Shown here: positions 14,087-25,444 of the stretch, one piece after another
Layout: every line of letters begins with the position of its first letter
How positions within the stretch are numbered: position 1 is the first letter of the stretch
Source: Candolleomyces eurysporus
Taxonomy: Eukaryota; Basidiomycota; Agaricomycetes; Agaricales; Psathyrellaceae
Length of the DNA stretch: 64,000 bases
NCBI GenBank assembly: GCA_027579435.1
Contig: JANBPK010001492.1
Coordinates: 1-64,000, forward strand
Reading direction: 5' to 3'
Program-made: the position numbers and the translations under genes
The notes under the pieces: model-generated
The model's database searches: none
What the model was told of the DNA's origin: nothing
The model's input: the letters and a program-made list of their open reading frames with translations, nothing else

Positions 14087-15780
14087 TCAGAGTTCATCAT
14101 GACCAGACGATGATTGGAAGGCCTCGGATAGTTCTGGTGGTGAGGGACGTTAGCATCTTCAAGACAAGATCAAGGGATCACACGTACTCCGGCGCATTTG
14201 TGGTGAAACTTCTATGGGCAAAACCACATTGTACTCCACGAACAAGTCGCCAAACTGATCAGGTCTGTTGAAGACAGGCATACCCTGTCCTTTGATAGTC
14301 TGTACATAACCTGCAAAAAATGTCACCAATCCCGACATGACTACGATCAATATTCTGATATACATACCTGGTTGCGTAACCCCTTTCCGCACTATCGGTA
14401 CTATGTGACCATCGAGGTGGGTTAAGTTGCGTTCGAAGCCAAGGAGAGCCTAGACAACAGCAGCCGTTGCGTGAGAGTCTGGACGGGTTCACCAGCAGGT
14501 AAGACGCACCTCATCCACCCCAATCGTCTCCTTCCAGTATAAACTCGTTTCCTTGCGGCGGAACCCACCCTTCTCCTTCTTGGTACGCACGCGAAGAACG
14601 ATGTCGCCAGGCTCCCAGTCCGGACCCTCGTCTGCCTCTCCTTCGAATACGACTTCATGTCCTTCTGGCATGCCAGGGTCGACTTCCAGGCTGTAGTGTG
14701 CGGTATGGTCGACGACCTTATTGCCCTGACAATGCGGACACCGTCGCTTGATAACTTTGCCCCGCCCACCGCATTCGTTGCAAGTGACTTGACTTTGGGC
14801 AAACATTCCAGGGAAAATCTAACGCGGGTGTGAGGGATACATGTTGCGGACCACGAGTACGACCACATACCTGTTGCTTGACAAGTTTCACTCCCTGACC
14901 ATTACATGACGTGCATGTGTGGATATCGCCATCACTTGCAGCGCCAGAACCTCGGCAGTGGTCGCAAAGAATTTTCTTATTGACCATGAACTTTGGGGAG
15001 AGTCAGTTGAGCGTCTAATGCTTTCGCGGCGGTTCGAACTCACGTCAATGCTTCCACCAGCGTAACTAAACAGACAAGGTCATTAACACAGTCTATCACG
15101 AAAGGAGAGCAAACGTACACGTCGGATAGGTTCACTTCGAATTCGGTCAACGACGAAGGTCCCCTCCTTGCCTGGTGGTGGTGGTCTACGTCGGAGGATA
15201 AGCACGGACTTGAGGAAGTATCAGACCACTCGACTCACGACCGCCAAAGAAGCTTTGGAAGATATCAAATGGATTCGCCTGGTGTTGCTGGCCGCCTTCA
15301 TGTGCCTTCAAACCTTCCTATGACAATGTTCACTTCTTTGCAAAACCGACTATCACGGAAGCAACTCACCTCGCCATGACGGTCGTATATTTGCCGTTTC
15401 TAATCCAGCATTTAGTATTAGTTCCTAGACCATATCTTGAAAGCTTACTTGCGAGTCCGATAAGACCTCATAGGCTGCGATGTAATGTGTTAGAACCAAT
15501 ACCATGTGCAACCTGCTGAAATGACATACCGCGAGCAATCTCGACGAATTTATCCTCTGCACCTGCACTCTTGTTCTTGTCTGGGTGCCATTTCTTGCTC
15601 AGACGTTTGTATGCAGCTCTAATATCCTTGTCCGAAGCCGACTTGTGGACTGGACAAACCGCTCGATTAGACCGAGCTCCCTGTACATCGGTTGCGCAGC
15701 TCACCATCTAGTATCTTGTAGTAATCCGACGCCGCAACCAGGACAACCCAGGTAAGGGCGAACAGAAATGAGGGCAGCAT
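14087..15780 (-). CDS. SCJ1: ER-lumenal DnaJ co-chaperone, Scj1 type, HDEL-terminated
   Basis: Model: 15780-15705, 15649-15530, 15474-15449, 15399-15370, 15317-15239, 15185-15119, 15065-15044, 14990-14871, 14818-14510, 14449-14368, 14310-14188, 14133-14087, giving 366 aa in twelve exons. A signal peptide (MLPSFLFALTWVVLVAAS) leads straight into a J domain with HPD (SKKWHPDKNKSAG). A short G/F-like region follows with a His run. Then come four CxxC(x)G zinc repeats (CDHCRGSG, CTSCNGQG, CNECGGRG, CPHCQGN) and the DnaJ C-terminal substrate domains. The protein ends SSSGHDEL, an ER retrieval signal, so it should act as the lumenal partner of Kar2/BiP in folding and ERAD. It is divergent from the next gene with 226 bp between starts. 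Confidence 0.95.
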
Positions 15781-16006
15781 TAGAGAGAATTTATGAGACC
15801 GCCGAGGCGGAAGTGGTAGTGGTAAGGAGAAACGTCTCTACAGCCTAAATTTCGTGTAACATACGTGTCCGTTCACTGAGTTAAGTCGGCCGCTGATGGC
15901 GATCACGTTACCCGCGTTTTGAGGCACGGGAACAATACTCGGCGTCTGCCGGTGCACCACTGCTCCAGGTTAACGCGCTCGACGACGTTGGCCACGACGA
16001 GCAACC

Positions 16007-17668
16007 ATGCTATGGCGTTCAAGATGCAGAGTCTTGGCTCTGCGCTGCCGTAGGCAATACTCAACCTCTAGCGATCCTTATTCAAACTTTCAAAAGCTTA
16101 GAGGTAGCCACACGACCTCATACATCCCGAACCAGCTGACATATTAAATGGCTAGCTTTTCCCTTCGCTTTCGACGAGCACAAAGCCAAGTCATACCTTG
16201 GACTCGTTGCATCTGGACTCTGCAATAAAGACGTTATCTCAAGCGCCGTTGCGCGATTCTTCCCCAATATCGGCGTCCAGACCATTCAACCGACCCGCAT
16301 TGTACCGCTATACTTCCCGGCTTGGATTTTTGATGCAGAGCTCAGAGCAAACGTTAGGTATCAGGACGTTGAGGTACGTGCAAACTCACCATTTGTCTTG
16401 GACTCTGGAATTCATACGTATCTGCACACGCTTAGAGGCAGGCTGTCGTTCAGTTACAGGATGGGTAAGCACGACTTCCAGCCCTTGTTAGTTATTACTA
16501 CTAACAAACCCCAGCTATCTTCCAGGTATATAGAGTCTGACCACTGCAAGACATGGTCTCCTAACAGGTTGTTTACAGGTTCTAATTTTGACGTCGTTTC
16601 TTCGGTCCCTATTTGGTCTACAGAAGTGACAAATGGAGAGGACCAGCCCTGGTCAACCGACCTAACGAACCAATTCGGCCAAGAAATCAGCTGCCTACCA
16701 TTCACCGTCCATCCACTCTCAGGTCTCAAGGCCCTCGAGTCTTGGAGACCTGATTTCTTTTCCGGCCTTCATGTTTACACCAACACCACCAAGTCTAACC
16801 TTGTCTGTACTCAACTTGAGCTTCCGCATCCACCTGTCCCTAATTCACCTTTTTGAAGGCAGTATTCCGGCCAGTCTTGATACCAATGTACCTCGCACAG
16901 TACGAAGCGGAGACCCAAATCCCTGGCGAGAACCGAATGGTCACTCTCTTCATGCACGCCGCATCCAACGACGTCAGTACCCTTTCCCCTTTCCCCTCCA
17001 GACAGCACCTGCTAACCGCTCCAAAATCCAACCATTAGGCATCAGTATTCGGATACCGACCACCCACAAGCTATACCGACGAATACGACAGAGGTTTAGA
17101 CGAATTCGCCAAGTCGCTCAAATTCCTACCATCCCCAAACTCCGAGGTCTACTGTTTCGGTCCCAAAAACAAGTTTGTCAACGTCAGCACGTTCTCCCTC
17201 TCCCCACCCAGGGATATCTCCAAAGCCATCAGCCGATGGATCGAGTGGAAGATGCACGACCCAGAGACAATCCAAGAAATAGCCCAAGCGAGCGACTTTG
17301 AAAGCGCACCAGTGGACAGCGATCCCAGGATCCGAGAGTACGACCCCGACGATAGGTCCCAGGTCGAAGAATGGATGGAGGTCGGTTCTGAACTTATGAT
17401 GGTCCAACGAATACTAGAGGTAATTAACCATACATCTTTTCATGGACGCTCTTTCCTGGGTATTAACCCTCTCCTCCAGCGCATCAACGAGCAAATGTCA
17501 AGTATCGGCGAAGACGCACCAAACCACATGCAAGCACCCATCAAGAACCTGGAAGCCAACGAAAAGGAGCTCACTGAGAAGAGAAAAGAAACTATACCCG
17601 ACTGGTGGCAAGAGTATGAAAACTCTCAACAGGAGGATATTGGAGACCAGGGCAGTTCTGATTCATAG
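16007..17668 (+). CDS. putative mitochondrial protein of unknown function
   Basis: Model: 16007-16103, 16156-16373, 16436-16464, 16515-16525, 16579-16802, 16859-16972, 17039-17419, 17480-17668, giving 420 aa. The N-terminus MLWRSRCRVLALRCRRQYSTSS is an arginine-rich mitochondrial presequence ending in the familiar RQYSTSS. The body contains ISSAVARFFPNIGV, IVPLYFPAWIFDAEL, DGYLPGSNFDVVSS, VFRPVLIPMYLAQYE and FMHAASNDASVFGY. The C-terminus is acidic. Exon 4 is only 11 nt (coding YLPG with its neighbours), but the frame and the motif PLYFPAWIFDAE...YLPGS are restored only if it is included. I recognise this as a conserved agaricomycete protein but cannot name it. Confidence 0.85.
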
Positions 17669-18042
17669 GACCTTCCTTTCTTTACCCCTGATTTTCATAC
17701 CGGCGTCTTACATGTAGACTTTCCATCTTCCAATCATAGCATTGCTAATATAGACTTGTCGCTAACGATAGCAAAAAATACAAATATGCGATATAAATAG
17801 TGTTCGAGGCAGATGATCTGTCCAAAAGAGCGCTGTGCACCAGAACGATTCTAATTCATAGGACCTTCCTTCCTTTACCCCCTCTCTGATTTTCATATGG
17901 GCGCGTCTTCCATGTAGACTCTCCATCTTCCAACCACAGCATTTCTAATATAGACTTGTCGATAGTGATAGGCAAAAAATACAAATATGCGATAAAAATA
18001 AGTGTTCAAAGCAGATGATCTGTCCAGAAGAGCGCTGTGCAC
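17656..18042. repeat. tandem direct duplication of a convergent gene junction
   Basis: About 17656-17841 and 17849-18042 are two diverged copies (many point differences and small indels) of the same segment. Shared blocks include TTCATAGGACCTTCCTT, CATGTAGACT, CTAATATAGACTTGTCG, AAAAAATACAAATATGCGAT and GCAGATGATCTGTCCA. Copy 1 begins in the last codons of the mitochondrial-protein gene, and copy 2 contains the last codons and stop of the aspartic protease. Each copy carries a decayed remnant of the other gene's end. Confidence 0.9.
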
Positions 18043-20339
18043 AAAAAGAGCAAAACCGAAGCCACCTTCGCCCCTAGCATCGTGTCCTTCAAGCTCACGC
18101 CAGCACTCCAGCCAGGTGGAACGCCAAGCGTAACGATAGCGGCCAACGAGGTGTACACGGTTGTCGAGACATGTCCAGCAGGGTCCGTGACAATGCTCGT
18201 AAAAACGGAGGGTTCAGGGGAAATGGTCGGGATAGCAGAAGCGTTGAAGCTGGTTTGTGTGCCAAAGATGGCACTATAAGTGCTAGTTGCGAGGCCGGAT
18301 GTGACGATAGCACCTATCGAGGCCGTTATGGAAGAATTCATCGTATAGGGAGGTGTAGTGTATGTGGGGGTGGGCAGTAGAACGTTCGGCAGTGTAGTTG
18401 AAATTGTGGCGGATATTGAGGATAGATATGCGGATATAGATTCGGGGGTTTGACTTTGTGTGAGGTTAGCTATCTCGGTCGCATTGCGTAGCTGGTAGAA
18501 TCCAATCAGAGGAGATTCTTTGGATGTGATGCCGAAACTAAAATACGGTCAGCTCATGGACTGCGATGGCATGCGCACACCAATTCGTACCTGTAGACGG
18601 AATATACAGTCCGCAAGAACGGAGCGCCTACGCATTGGTTTTGTTAGAGTATGTTCGGCACTGACCTGGAAGCAACATACCAAATTGCCAATCGATTCCA
18701 TCCGGATGTGGGGGAGAAGCTCGCGGCCAAGCCAGACACGAGGTTGGATTACCTGAGGCTGGACCGATGATATAGTCCTCAGGCAACAACGTATAGCTTA
18801 CGGTGCTGAAAAGGAGGTTGTCAAAACATTGCTAAATGCTCGACACCCTGACTTACCCGAAGGTGAATGTTATTGGAATCACAGTGTCGCAAGGAATAAC
18901 CCACTGGCCGGCATTAGAGTCGACGAGCCGCGAACCTGGAATCATGGAAAACAGCGTGGAGACCTAACGGCATCGTTAGATTTCCTTCTTTCACGTAGAA
19001 CAAAGAATCAACTGACATCCTGAAGGGGTCCTGTGATTCCTGACGCCCCACTAACCATGTTCGGTATGAGATACGTATCACAAAGAGCGAGAACAAAGTC
19101 CACTCACACGTCAATAAGGGCAAGCGATCTTCCACCTCCAGCAAACGGATAAGTAGGAACAGGAGCTCGAGTTGTACCGTTCACCTATNAAAAAATTGAG
19201 TTCTCTTGTTCAGGATCGATCAATCGGAATTCAACGCACGGCAAAGGAAGCTAACGGAATAGCCCATTGCAAATAATTGGCGCTCGTCTCATTAGCCTCG
19301 TTTACGAACGGCGGGAACGACGCAACCCTATTCCACGAGATTTGGTTGGTAGTGTTGACAACAGAAGCATCGATAGCACCTGCAAGAATCCAAAATAAAC
19401 CGTCAGCAACCTTCCGGGTAAAGAGAACGGGCAAAACTCGCCGAGCGACAGAGAACCCGTGTGATTCCTAAGCAGACTGAGGGCAAAGAGAGGATAGTCC
19501 AGCAGCCCCTTGTACGCAAGGGTAGGGAAGAACGGCGTCGAGTTGGTCTTCCTGGATATCGACGACAGCCTTGGAAAACCGAGACCAAAGATCCCGCTAA
19601 CTTGGTCAATGAAAGTAACGTTCGATTCCGTGACGAGACCTAAACATCGCAAAGCAAGCAGGCTCGATGAGTACAGCCTGGCCACAGCATGACGGCAGGC
19701 ATGAAACGCACCAAAGTGTTGCTCCGGGATAGACAGGTTTGCGAGTTTGATCGTCTCCTTCGCCACGAACCCGGAGGCGGCTAAGGGGGACGGAAGCTCC
19801 GGTCAACCCGTCGAGCACGAATGAAAAAAGAACAGTAACGAAACGCACATGTCCCATCAGCATAGCTGGCATTAAACACGGTCGCATTGCCCTCGACCGC
19901 GACAAAGGTCGCGCTCTGGTACGGCAGAGGGTACCGCGGGACGCTCTTGCACTGGTCAGTCTCGCACTCCGACGAAACGATCCACAAATCCGAAGAGGCC
20001 GTATCCAGCGCGACTCTGAAATGAATCTCTCCCGCCTGTATCACGGTAAAGTACGACCTGTTCAATTCAGTTGTCGTTAGCGCGTGCTGTCAAGCCCATC
20101 CCAGAGGGACGGCGGGAAGGCAAGCATGGTAGTACGCACTGTCTGTCACTCGCCATCGACACGGTTGTCCATCCCGAACCCTCCTGTCCATTCGCCCCAA
20201 TGATGTCCCGTGGTTGCAGCGAGTGTATAGGAAGCGTAAGTGGGTCAGCTTGTATCGGCGCATGGCGTGGTACGAGGCTCGCCAAGCTTGCGGTGATCTG
20301 AAGCCATAGAACAACGACAGCGACGACAACGGACCGCAT
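18006..20339 (-). CDS. pepsin-like aspartic protease, probably GPI-anchored, variant active-site motifs
   Basis: Model: 20339-20140, 20057-19849, 19780-19712, 19639-19442, 19379-19240, 19184-19108, 19050-19017, 18963-18857, 18805-18681, 18627-18591, 18537-18006, giving 575 aa. A signal peptide (VVVAVVVLWLQITASLASL) is followed by a propeptide-like region. The A1 fold then has catalytic Asp in LDTASSDLWIVSS, an SYADGTSASGFVA flap-like region, and GIFGLGFPRLS, SLSLGAIDASV and a second Asp in ALIDVGASGITGP. Both Asp are kept, but DTG is DTA and the second motif is DVG. A Ser/Thr-rich tail ends in a hydrophobic segment (VASVLLFLCTALFW) with almost no charged tail, fitting a GPI signal. The intron after exon 4 needs a GC donor (GCGAGT). 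An N lies in another intron at 19189. Confidence 0.9.
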
Positions 20340-20926
20340 CTCCTCGGCGACTGTATGACCTTGCGTTCAGAGTTGTGTGGGCTGTTTATGAGGAAACCAT
20401 CCGCTGAAGTTGGCTAAGGGATGATGAGGGCAGAAACGAAGGGTGACGGCGATATAAAGGACAGTGAGGATGTATGTAAGTGAGAAGCTTACTCGCAGGC
20501 AGGAAACATTGAATTCATCCCTTTCCCCATTCGGAACCTCGCACTCAATTGCCGTCAACCAAGCTTCCGCAGCCAATGAGCGCCGGAGCCGCCGAGCAGG
20601 TACAGTCAACGTTTCAGTCTCATAACGCTCGAACTATCGGGGTGGGTATTACAAGGATTTCGACAATGATTCATTGATACAGGGGGAATGCTCCGGGGTG
20701 ATATAAGAAAGAGAGTGCGTCAGAGACGGGAGTCGGAAAAAAAAAAAAGGCCATGTTAAACCGACGGAAGAACGAATATAATAATTTGAAGAGAAACAAA
20801 AGCATAATCAAATCGTGAATACAGAAAGGTACTGAAAGAGAGGCTATGGGTGGGTTGCGCAAACGATAGACGAACGATGGTATCCAAGAAGAGAGAAGAA
20901 AGTTACAAGAAAGGTCCGTGAAGCAA
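20340..20926. other. intergenic, promoter of the protease and 3' end of the RasGAP gene
   Basis: No coding frame with splice support is seen on either strand. There is an A12 run near 20739-20750. Confidence 0.6.
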
Positions 20927-23681
20927 TCACCGCTTAGCGAAGACCTTTTTCAGTAGCCCGAGAACCTTTGGAACGTTCAATTGCACGTATTCCAGGTCGA
21001 GAAGATGCTTGTTGTCCTTTTGCTAAGAAAACGATAAAGCGTCAGCATGGGCTTCAGGCACAAGGCGAAAGAACAAACCTTTTCCAAAAGGTCGTCAATC
21101 TTGAGATCCATCTCCAAGATAGCCTTATCACGACCCTTGTAATGGAGAGCGATGATGAAAGTTCCAGGAGTCGGCGAGGTGATATTGAAGAAAATGTTCG
21201 GACGACTGCAGATAAGCGGCATACAGGTCAGCGGGGGCCGTGATCGGAAAAGACAGCAGAAGAACATACCGATTATCCGGAACATTGCTCTCGACGATAA
21301 TACCCTCCTTCTCCAGCTGTGCATGTGTAAATCGGTACGGCCCAAGAACGACAGCCTTCTGAGGCTTCTTCTCCTTCCCACCAACCATAACAACACCCAG
21401 CCCAGGCGCACCGCCCTTGTCCTTGTGAGCGTTGAGACGCACGTTCTGAAGGTAGGCCTTGTACTGCTCGAGTTGCGAACGCAAATAATTGTTGTGGTCG
21501 CAAATCGTCTTGTAGACCGCCTCCAACGACTTGGTCTCAAGGAGAACCTTTTCACGAAGGTTGCCGAGGTGCACAAGTTCGGCTCCAACTTCGTCTTGCA
21601 TAAGCTTATAGCCGTCCGCTGGGTCGACAATCTTGAGTTCCTCGAGTTCCCGGAGCATCTCCTTGACCTTGATGCCCTTTCGAACGAGCACGGCATCTTT
21701 GGTTGTCGCGGCACGCTCGGCGATCGCAGCAAGATTGTATGGGGTTTTTTCAACGGCGCCTGGAAGAGAGCGGACGAGCTGCACAAAGATAGACTTCGTC
21801 TCCATGTACAGCATGTCGCTAGACGACACAGAATCCATCAACGCGGTTTGGATGTCTTGGATGGGAGTTTCCCAGCGACTGTATAGGGGCAATTCGATGG
21901 TTCGGTTCTCCTTGCGAGGCACTTGTGCCGGCGCTGGCCCAAGCTCATCGGTGAGGATGCGGAGGTGTTGTTTATCGTTAGGCGACTGATACCGACGGTC
22001 AGTACTTCATTTCCAGGAAAGGAAGTGAGAGCGACGAACCAGGGTTTCAATATGTTGAAGAATTAAAGAATGAGTGTTGTACAATTCGTTCATGGTGATA
22101 TGAATCATTAGATCCTTCTTAGACAGTGCCATATATTGATCCATCTGGACAAGACGTCAGTCATACTGTCAGTACATATAAAGAAACGCACGAACCTCAA
22201 GAGTCTCATAAAAGTCCCCGACTTCGCAAAGATTGTTCAAGAACTGATTGATGCGAGCCTTGTTGTTCTCAACAAAGGGATTCAGCGTCATCATGTACGC
22301 CTCCTTCGCGTATGAAGGCTTATTTGCGAGGTTCTGCAGCATCTTTGCGATCTTGACCAAGAAGTCAGCATTTCCCAAAAGCTCAGGAGAAAGAGGGGAA
22401 ACCCACCAGAGTCAGAGTTCGTCGTGGGTGTTTCGCGGGAACGCCATCAACAAGCATGTAAGCCTGTGGTGTCACAATGGCAGGGTTGATGAACCGAAGG
22501 AAGAAGAATCCACCAATTAGGGAACAAATGGCATAGTCAGTGGCATCTGGGTATTTTCGCTGTGAGAAACGGTGATCGGTCAGAAGTCGTCCGAGCTCAT
22601 TAATTTCAAAACATACTCTTGTCAGACTACGGATCTGCTTGCAGATCCACCGGATTCCATAAGGAACGCTCTCCATGCTTTCGATGATGGTCACCAAGAA
22701 GCTGTTCGCAATTTCCATGAGCATGGTCAACCGTGGCGCAATGATCGTCTGGACGTCAAGGTTCTCTGCCGCAACCTCTGGGGGAACCCCGCGAGGCAAG
22801 TTTGAAGGCAAGGACCCGGTCTCCTCCTCGATTTGGTTAATCATTTGTTCGTAGACCTTCACGGGGTTGATCTCCAAATTGAGATCTTTGTGTTCGATGA
22901 GGGAATTGATGCGCTCTGCCAGGACACTCTTGAGATAGCTTTGACCGGGACCGCGGCGAGTATAGGTGGTCATCATGCGGGAGACTGGGGTATTGGCTCG
23001 CAGTAATGAACCAAACTCGGTTGCAGTTTCGAACTGAGCAGAAAGCACGGATTGGAACATGGTCAAGAGGAGATGCTCTTCCCTGCTCTCGTACTGGTTT
23101 CCGTAGAGGGTAAACATGACCGTTTGCAGAAGGGTATCAATTTCGGATAGAGACACCAGCCGGCAGAGGGCGGCAATGTGTCGTGGCTCGGACTGGAGAA
23201 GGAAAAAGAGGTTGGAATACTGGTTCATCTTGCGGTCGTCGGGGTAGTGGCCTTCTGAGGGGTCGACTTCTTCCAGTGTTCGTTCGACTTCCCGTTGCTA
23301 TCAAGGCGATAAGCCAACGTAAGCCGGCCAGAAAANGGGGGGGCTCACCTCGTCCAGGGCCATTCTGTTTTGAATGAGCAAGGCAATACGGGAGTCGAGA
23401 TACCGAACATCTCGCTCGAGCACAAAGTTCTTTTTGGACTGGGCGGATATCTTGCCTTTGAGGTCGCGGAGACGCTTTTGCGCTGTACGTCATGGCGTTT
23501 AGACATGGGGGAGACGGGAGCGGGCCCGCTACGTACCTCTCGCCAAATCATCCTCGACCTCGACATCCTGCTCTGCGGCCATGCTGAACAGGGCCGTCAC
23601 GCTGTACCTGTTGGTGTTCCTGTTTGTGAGACGGCGGGTGGACATTCCGCCCGGAGAGGTTGGGGAGTCGATGTAGGACAT
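20927..23681 (-). CDS. gap1: Ras GTPase-activating protein, IQGAP-like RasGAP with C-terminal domain
   Basis: Model: 23681-23537, 23482-23349, 23297-22617, 22559-22407, 22351-22196, 22144-22040, 21985-21270, 21205-21079, 21022-20927, giving 770 aa. An upstream in-frame ATG at 23738 would add 19 aa. A short coiled coil precedes the RasGAP domain. The presumed arginine finger sits in [15 protein letters not shown] near residue 194, and the hallmark is [16 protein letters not shown]. After it come helices and the RasGAP C-terminal region ([32 protein letters not shown]) ending KKVFAKR. This matches S. pombe Gap1/Sar1-type proteins that switch off Ras at the membrane in morphogenesis and mating. 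An N lies in an intron at 23336. Confidence 0.95.
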
Positions 23682-24219
23682 GGCTGCGGTCGTCGTCGGG
23701 GCGTTAACGGTGGTGGAAAGGGTGGTGGCGGATGGCATAAAAAGGGGGGGGCAAAATACGGACAAGGGGCGTGCAGGAGCAGGGGAAACGATGCTCCTAC
23801 CCAGAGCGATCCCAGCGCTGCGAAAGGAAAGGACGACGGAGACGGGGGACGAGGGTATACGATGAGGGAGAGAAACAAAGTCACGCCTGTTGGCAAGGCG
23901 CCATCTTCCAATCAACCTCTTGTCACAGCCACAAATTTCGGTCTTCCTATTGTCCTTCCGTGTTCGAGTCCGTTTCCTGGTCCATTTTTTGTAATTTTCA
24001 TCTCGCATGGGCCGTTTCCCGTCATCCCCAACTGGCCTTCCGCCCGCCTCAACGTTCATTCTCTCGCTCGCCGCCGCATCCTCAGAATGGAAATTTGAAT
24101 GATACAACACAGCTGATACAAGTACATACACACGTAGATAACCGGTTTGCTGCATAAGTAATGTAATGACGGAACTCGCCTCGCATGGTGACCAAGCACC
24201 TCTCTCACCCCCGTGGAGC
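23682..24219. other. intergenic, promoter of the RasGAP gene
   Basis: The long minus frame that continues upstream of the RasGAP start through this interval has no splice support and is rejected as coding, apart from the possible 19-codon extension to 23738. The region includes the 3' flank of the next minus-strand gene. Confidence 0.55.
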
Positions 24220-24816
24220 TCACAGTGGGCGAATGTCGGCCTGGGGAAATATAGTTTCCCTTCCTCTGCCGTCAGGCATCGTGTACCGCACTTGACAACC
24301 GTACCCCGAGATCTGCATTCCGCAGCCGTGAATTTAGACGGACACGATTGCCGAACTACATACCACTTCGAAAAACTTGAGGCAGGATAATGCCAGCCCA
24401 ACCACCCAGCCCTGGCCGTCTAATCTCACTTCGACGCGCTGGTTCTAAGGGGCCCCAAGGTGAGCCGGCCTATCAGTTTCGAGGAGTGACCTCACCATTA
24501 TTATTTGTTTCGCCTACGTACGAGTCACTGTCACATCAGCGAAATGTAGTGGACAAATAAGCCGAGGGGCTCTCACCACACTCCAGTTCATTTTTGTGAC
24601 GGACCGAGGTGCAGGCGTACTAGAGTACGAGCCCAGCGCAGGCGGTCCATCGAGATGGGATGTTGGGTAGGTGCGGGGAGGGCATTGCGGTGCTGGTCCA
24701 TACTCCCGAGGATACTGCTGAGCATCTATGTTTGGAAAGTCGTCGGCGCGAGGATACGCTTTTGTCGGGCCCGCCGAGAATTGGAAGCTGGAGGGATGGC
24801 GGTCGTGATGGAACAT
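24220..24816 (-). CDS. small conserved-looking protein, Pro-rich N-terminus, Tudor-like end
   Basis: Model: 24816-24577, 24513-24496, 24444-24364, 24312-24220, giving 143 aa. All introns are GT-AG and 51-63 nt, the second exon is only 18 nt, and the sum is exactly in frame to TGA. The N-terminal 80 residues are Pro/Tyr/His-rich and disordered (MFHHDRHPSSFQFSAGP...). The C-terminal half reads MNQRVEVRLDGQGWVVGLAL, then ISGYGCQVRYTMPDGRGRE and TIFPQADIRPL. This pattern of short beta strands resembles a Tudor/SH3-like barrel. That resemblance is inference. The exon joins restore this continuous beta-rich unit, which is the main support. Confidence 0.75.
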
Positions 24817-25086
24817 GGTGCGAAAAGCTCGAGTTCTAGCGATAAAAGAAACTTGTCAAGGGAGCCTGAATCGACGACATCAATCGAAGAGGTATTTATA
24901 TGTAGGACGGACGGGTCGGCCTCGTTATAGACAGATCACTGGTAAGGAAAGATAGAAGGCAAGAACACCACGATCTATCGGGCAATGAGGATCAGGCGTA
25001 CTTTCTCTCCAAGACCTTCACATGTTCGACTGAGGTGGTGCGCGCCGCTCTAAACGGTGAAGGGGGGCATCACGTTCAAGGCATCA

Positions 25087-25444
25087 TCAGAATTCGGTGG
25101 GACCGAAACCTGGGTAGGAATGGAAATAAGGTTAATAAGTCGGGTATTCGAAGATAGGAAAAAACACGAGGAGGGGGACATACGATACGAAAGACCCCAT
25201 AGATTTGCAGGTAATGCGGCCTCGTGCCGAATGACTTGGTCCAAGGAACCGAACCTGACAAGCGCTCAGTCCAAATTGGAACAATACGCAATTGAGAAGG
25301 CCCCCAAGCGTGCTGATAACGTTAGAAACCGAGCGCGTTTGACATTGGCATTGGCAGGTTGAATATACAGAAGTTGCGCTGTTGTTGATTACGCCCGAAT
25401 CACAAAATGAAAAGTTTTGCCCGACCCCATTTATCGGATGACAT
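25087..25444 (-). CDS. candidate 56-residue microprotein in four exons
   Basis: Model: 25444-25426, 25378-25321, 25254-25184, 25109-25087, giving 56 aa. The third intron (25183-25110) is convincing, with donor GTATGT, TTATTAAC-type branch site, pyrimidine tract and CCCAG. The other two are acceptable GT-AG introns of 47 and 66 nt. The joined product contains LLYIQPANANVKRARFLT, SLDQVIRHEAALPANLWG and the end LSYRFGPTEF, which looks like a real compact protein rather than noise. No family was recognised. It is divergent from palA with 508 bp between starts. Confidence 0.45.

Noticed and set aside
23529..24401. 290-codon minus frame running upstream from the RasGAP first exon
   Set aside because: Only the last part is the RasGAP first exon. 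The upstream extension lacks an ATG except at 23738 and overlaps another gene's exons.
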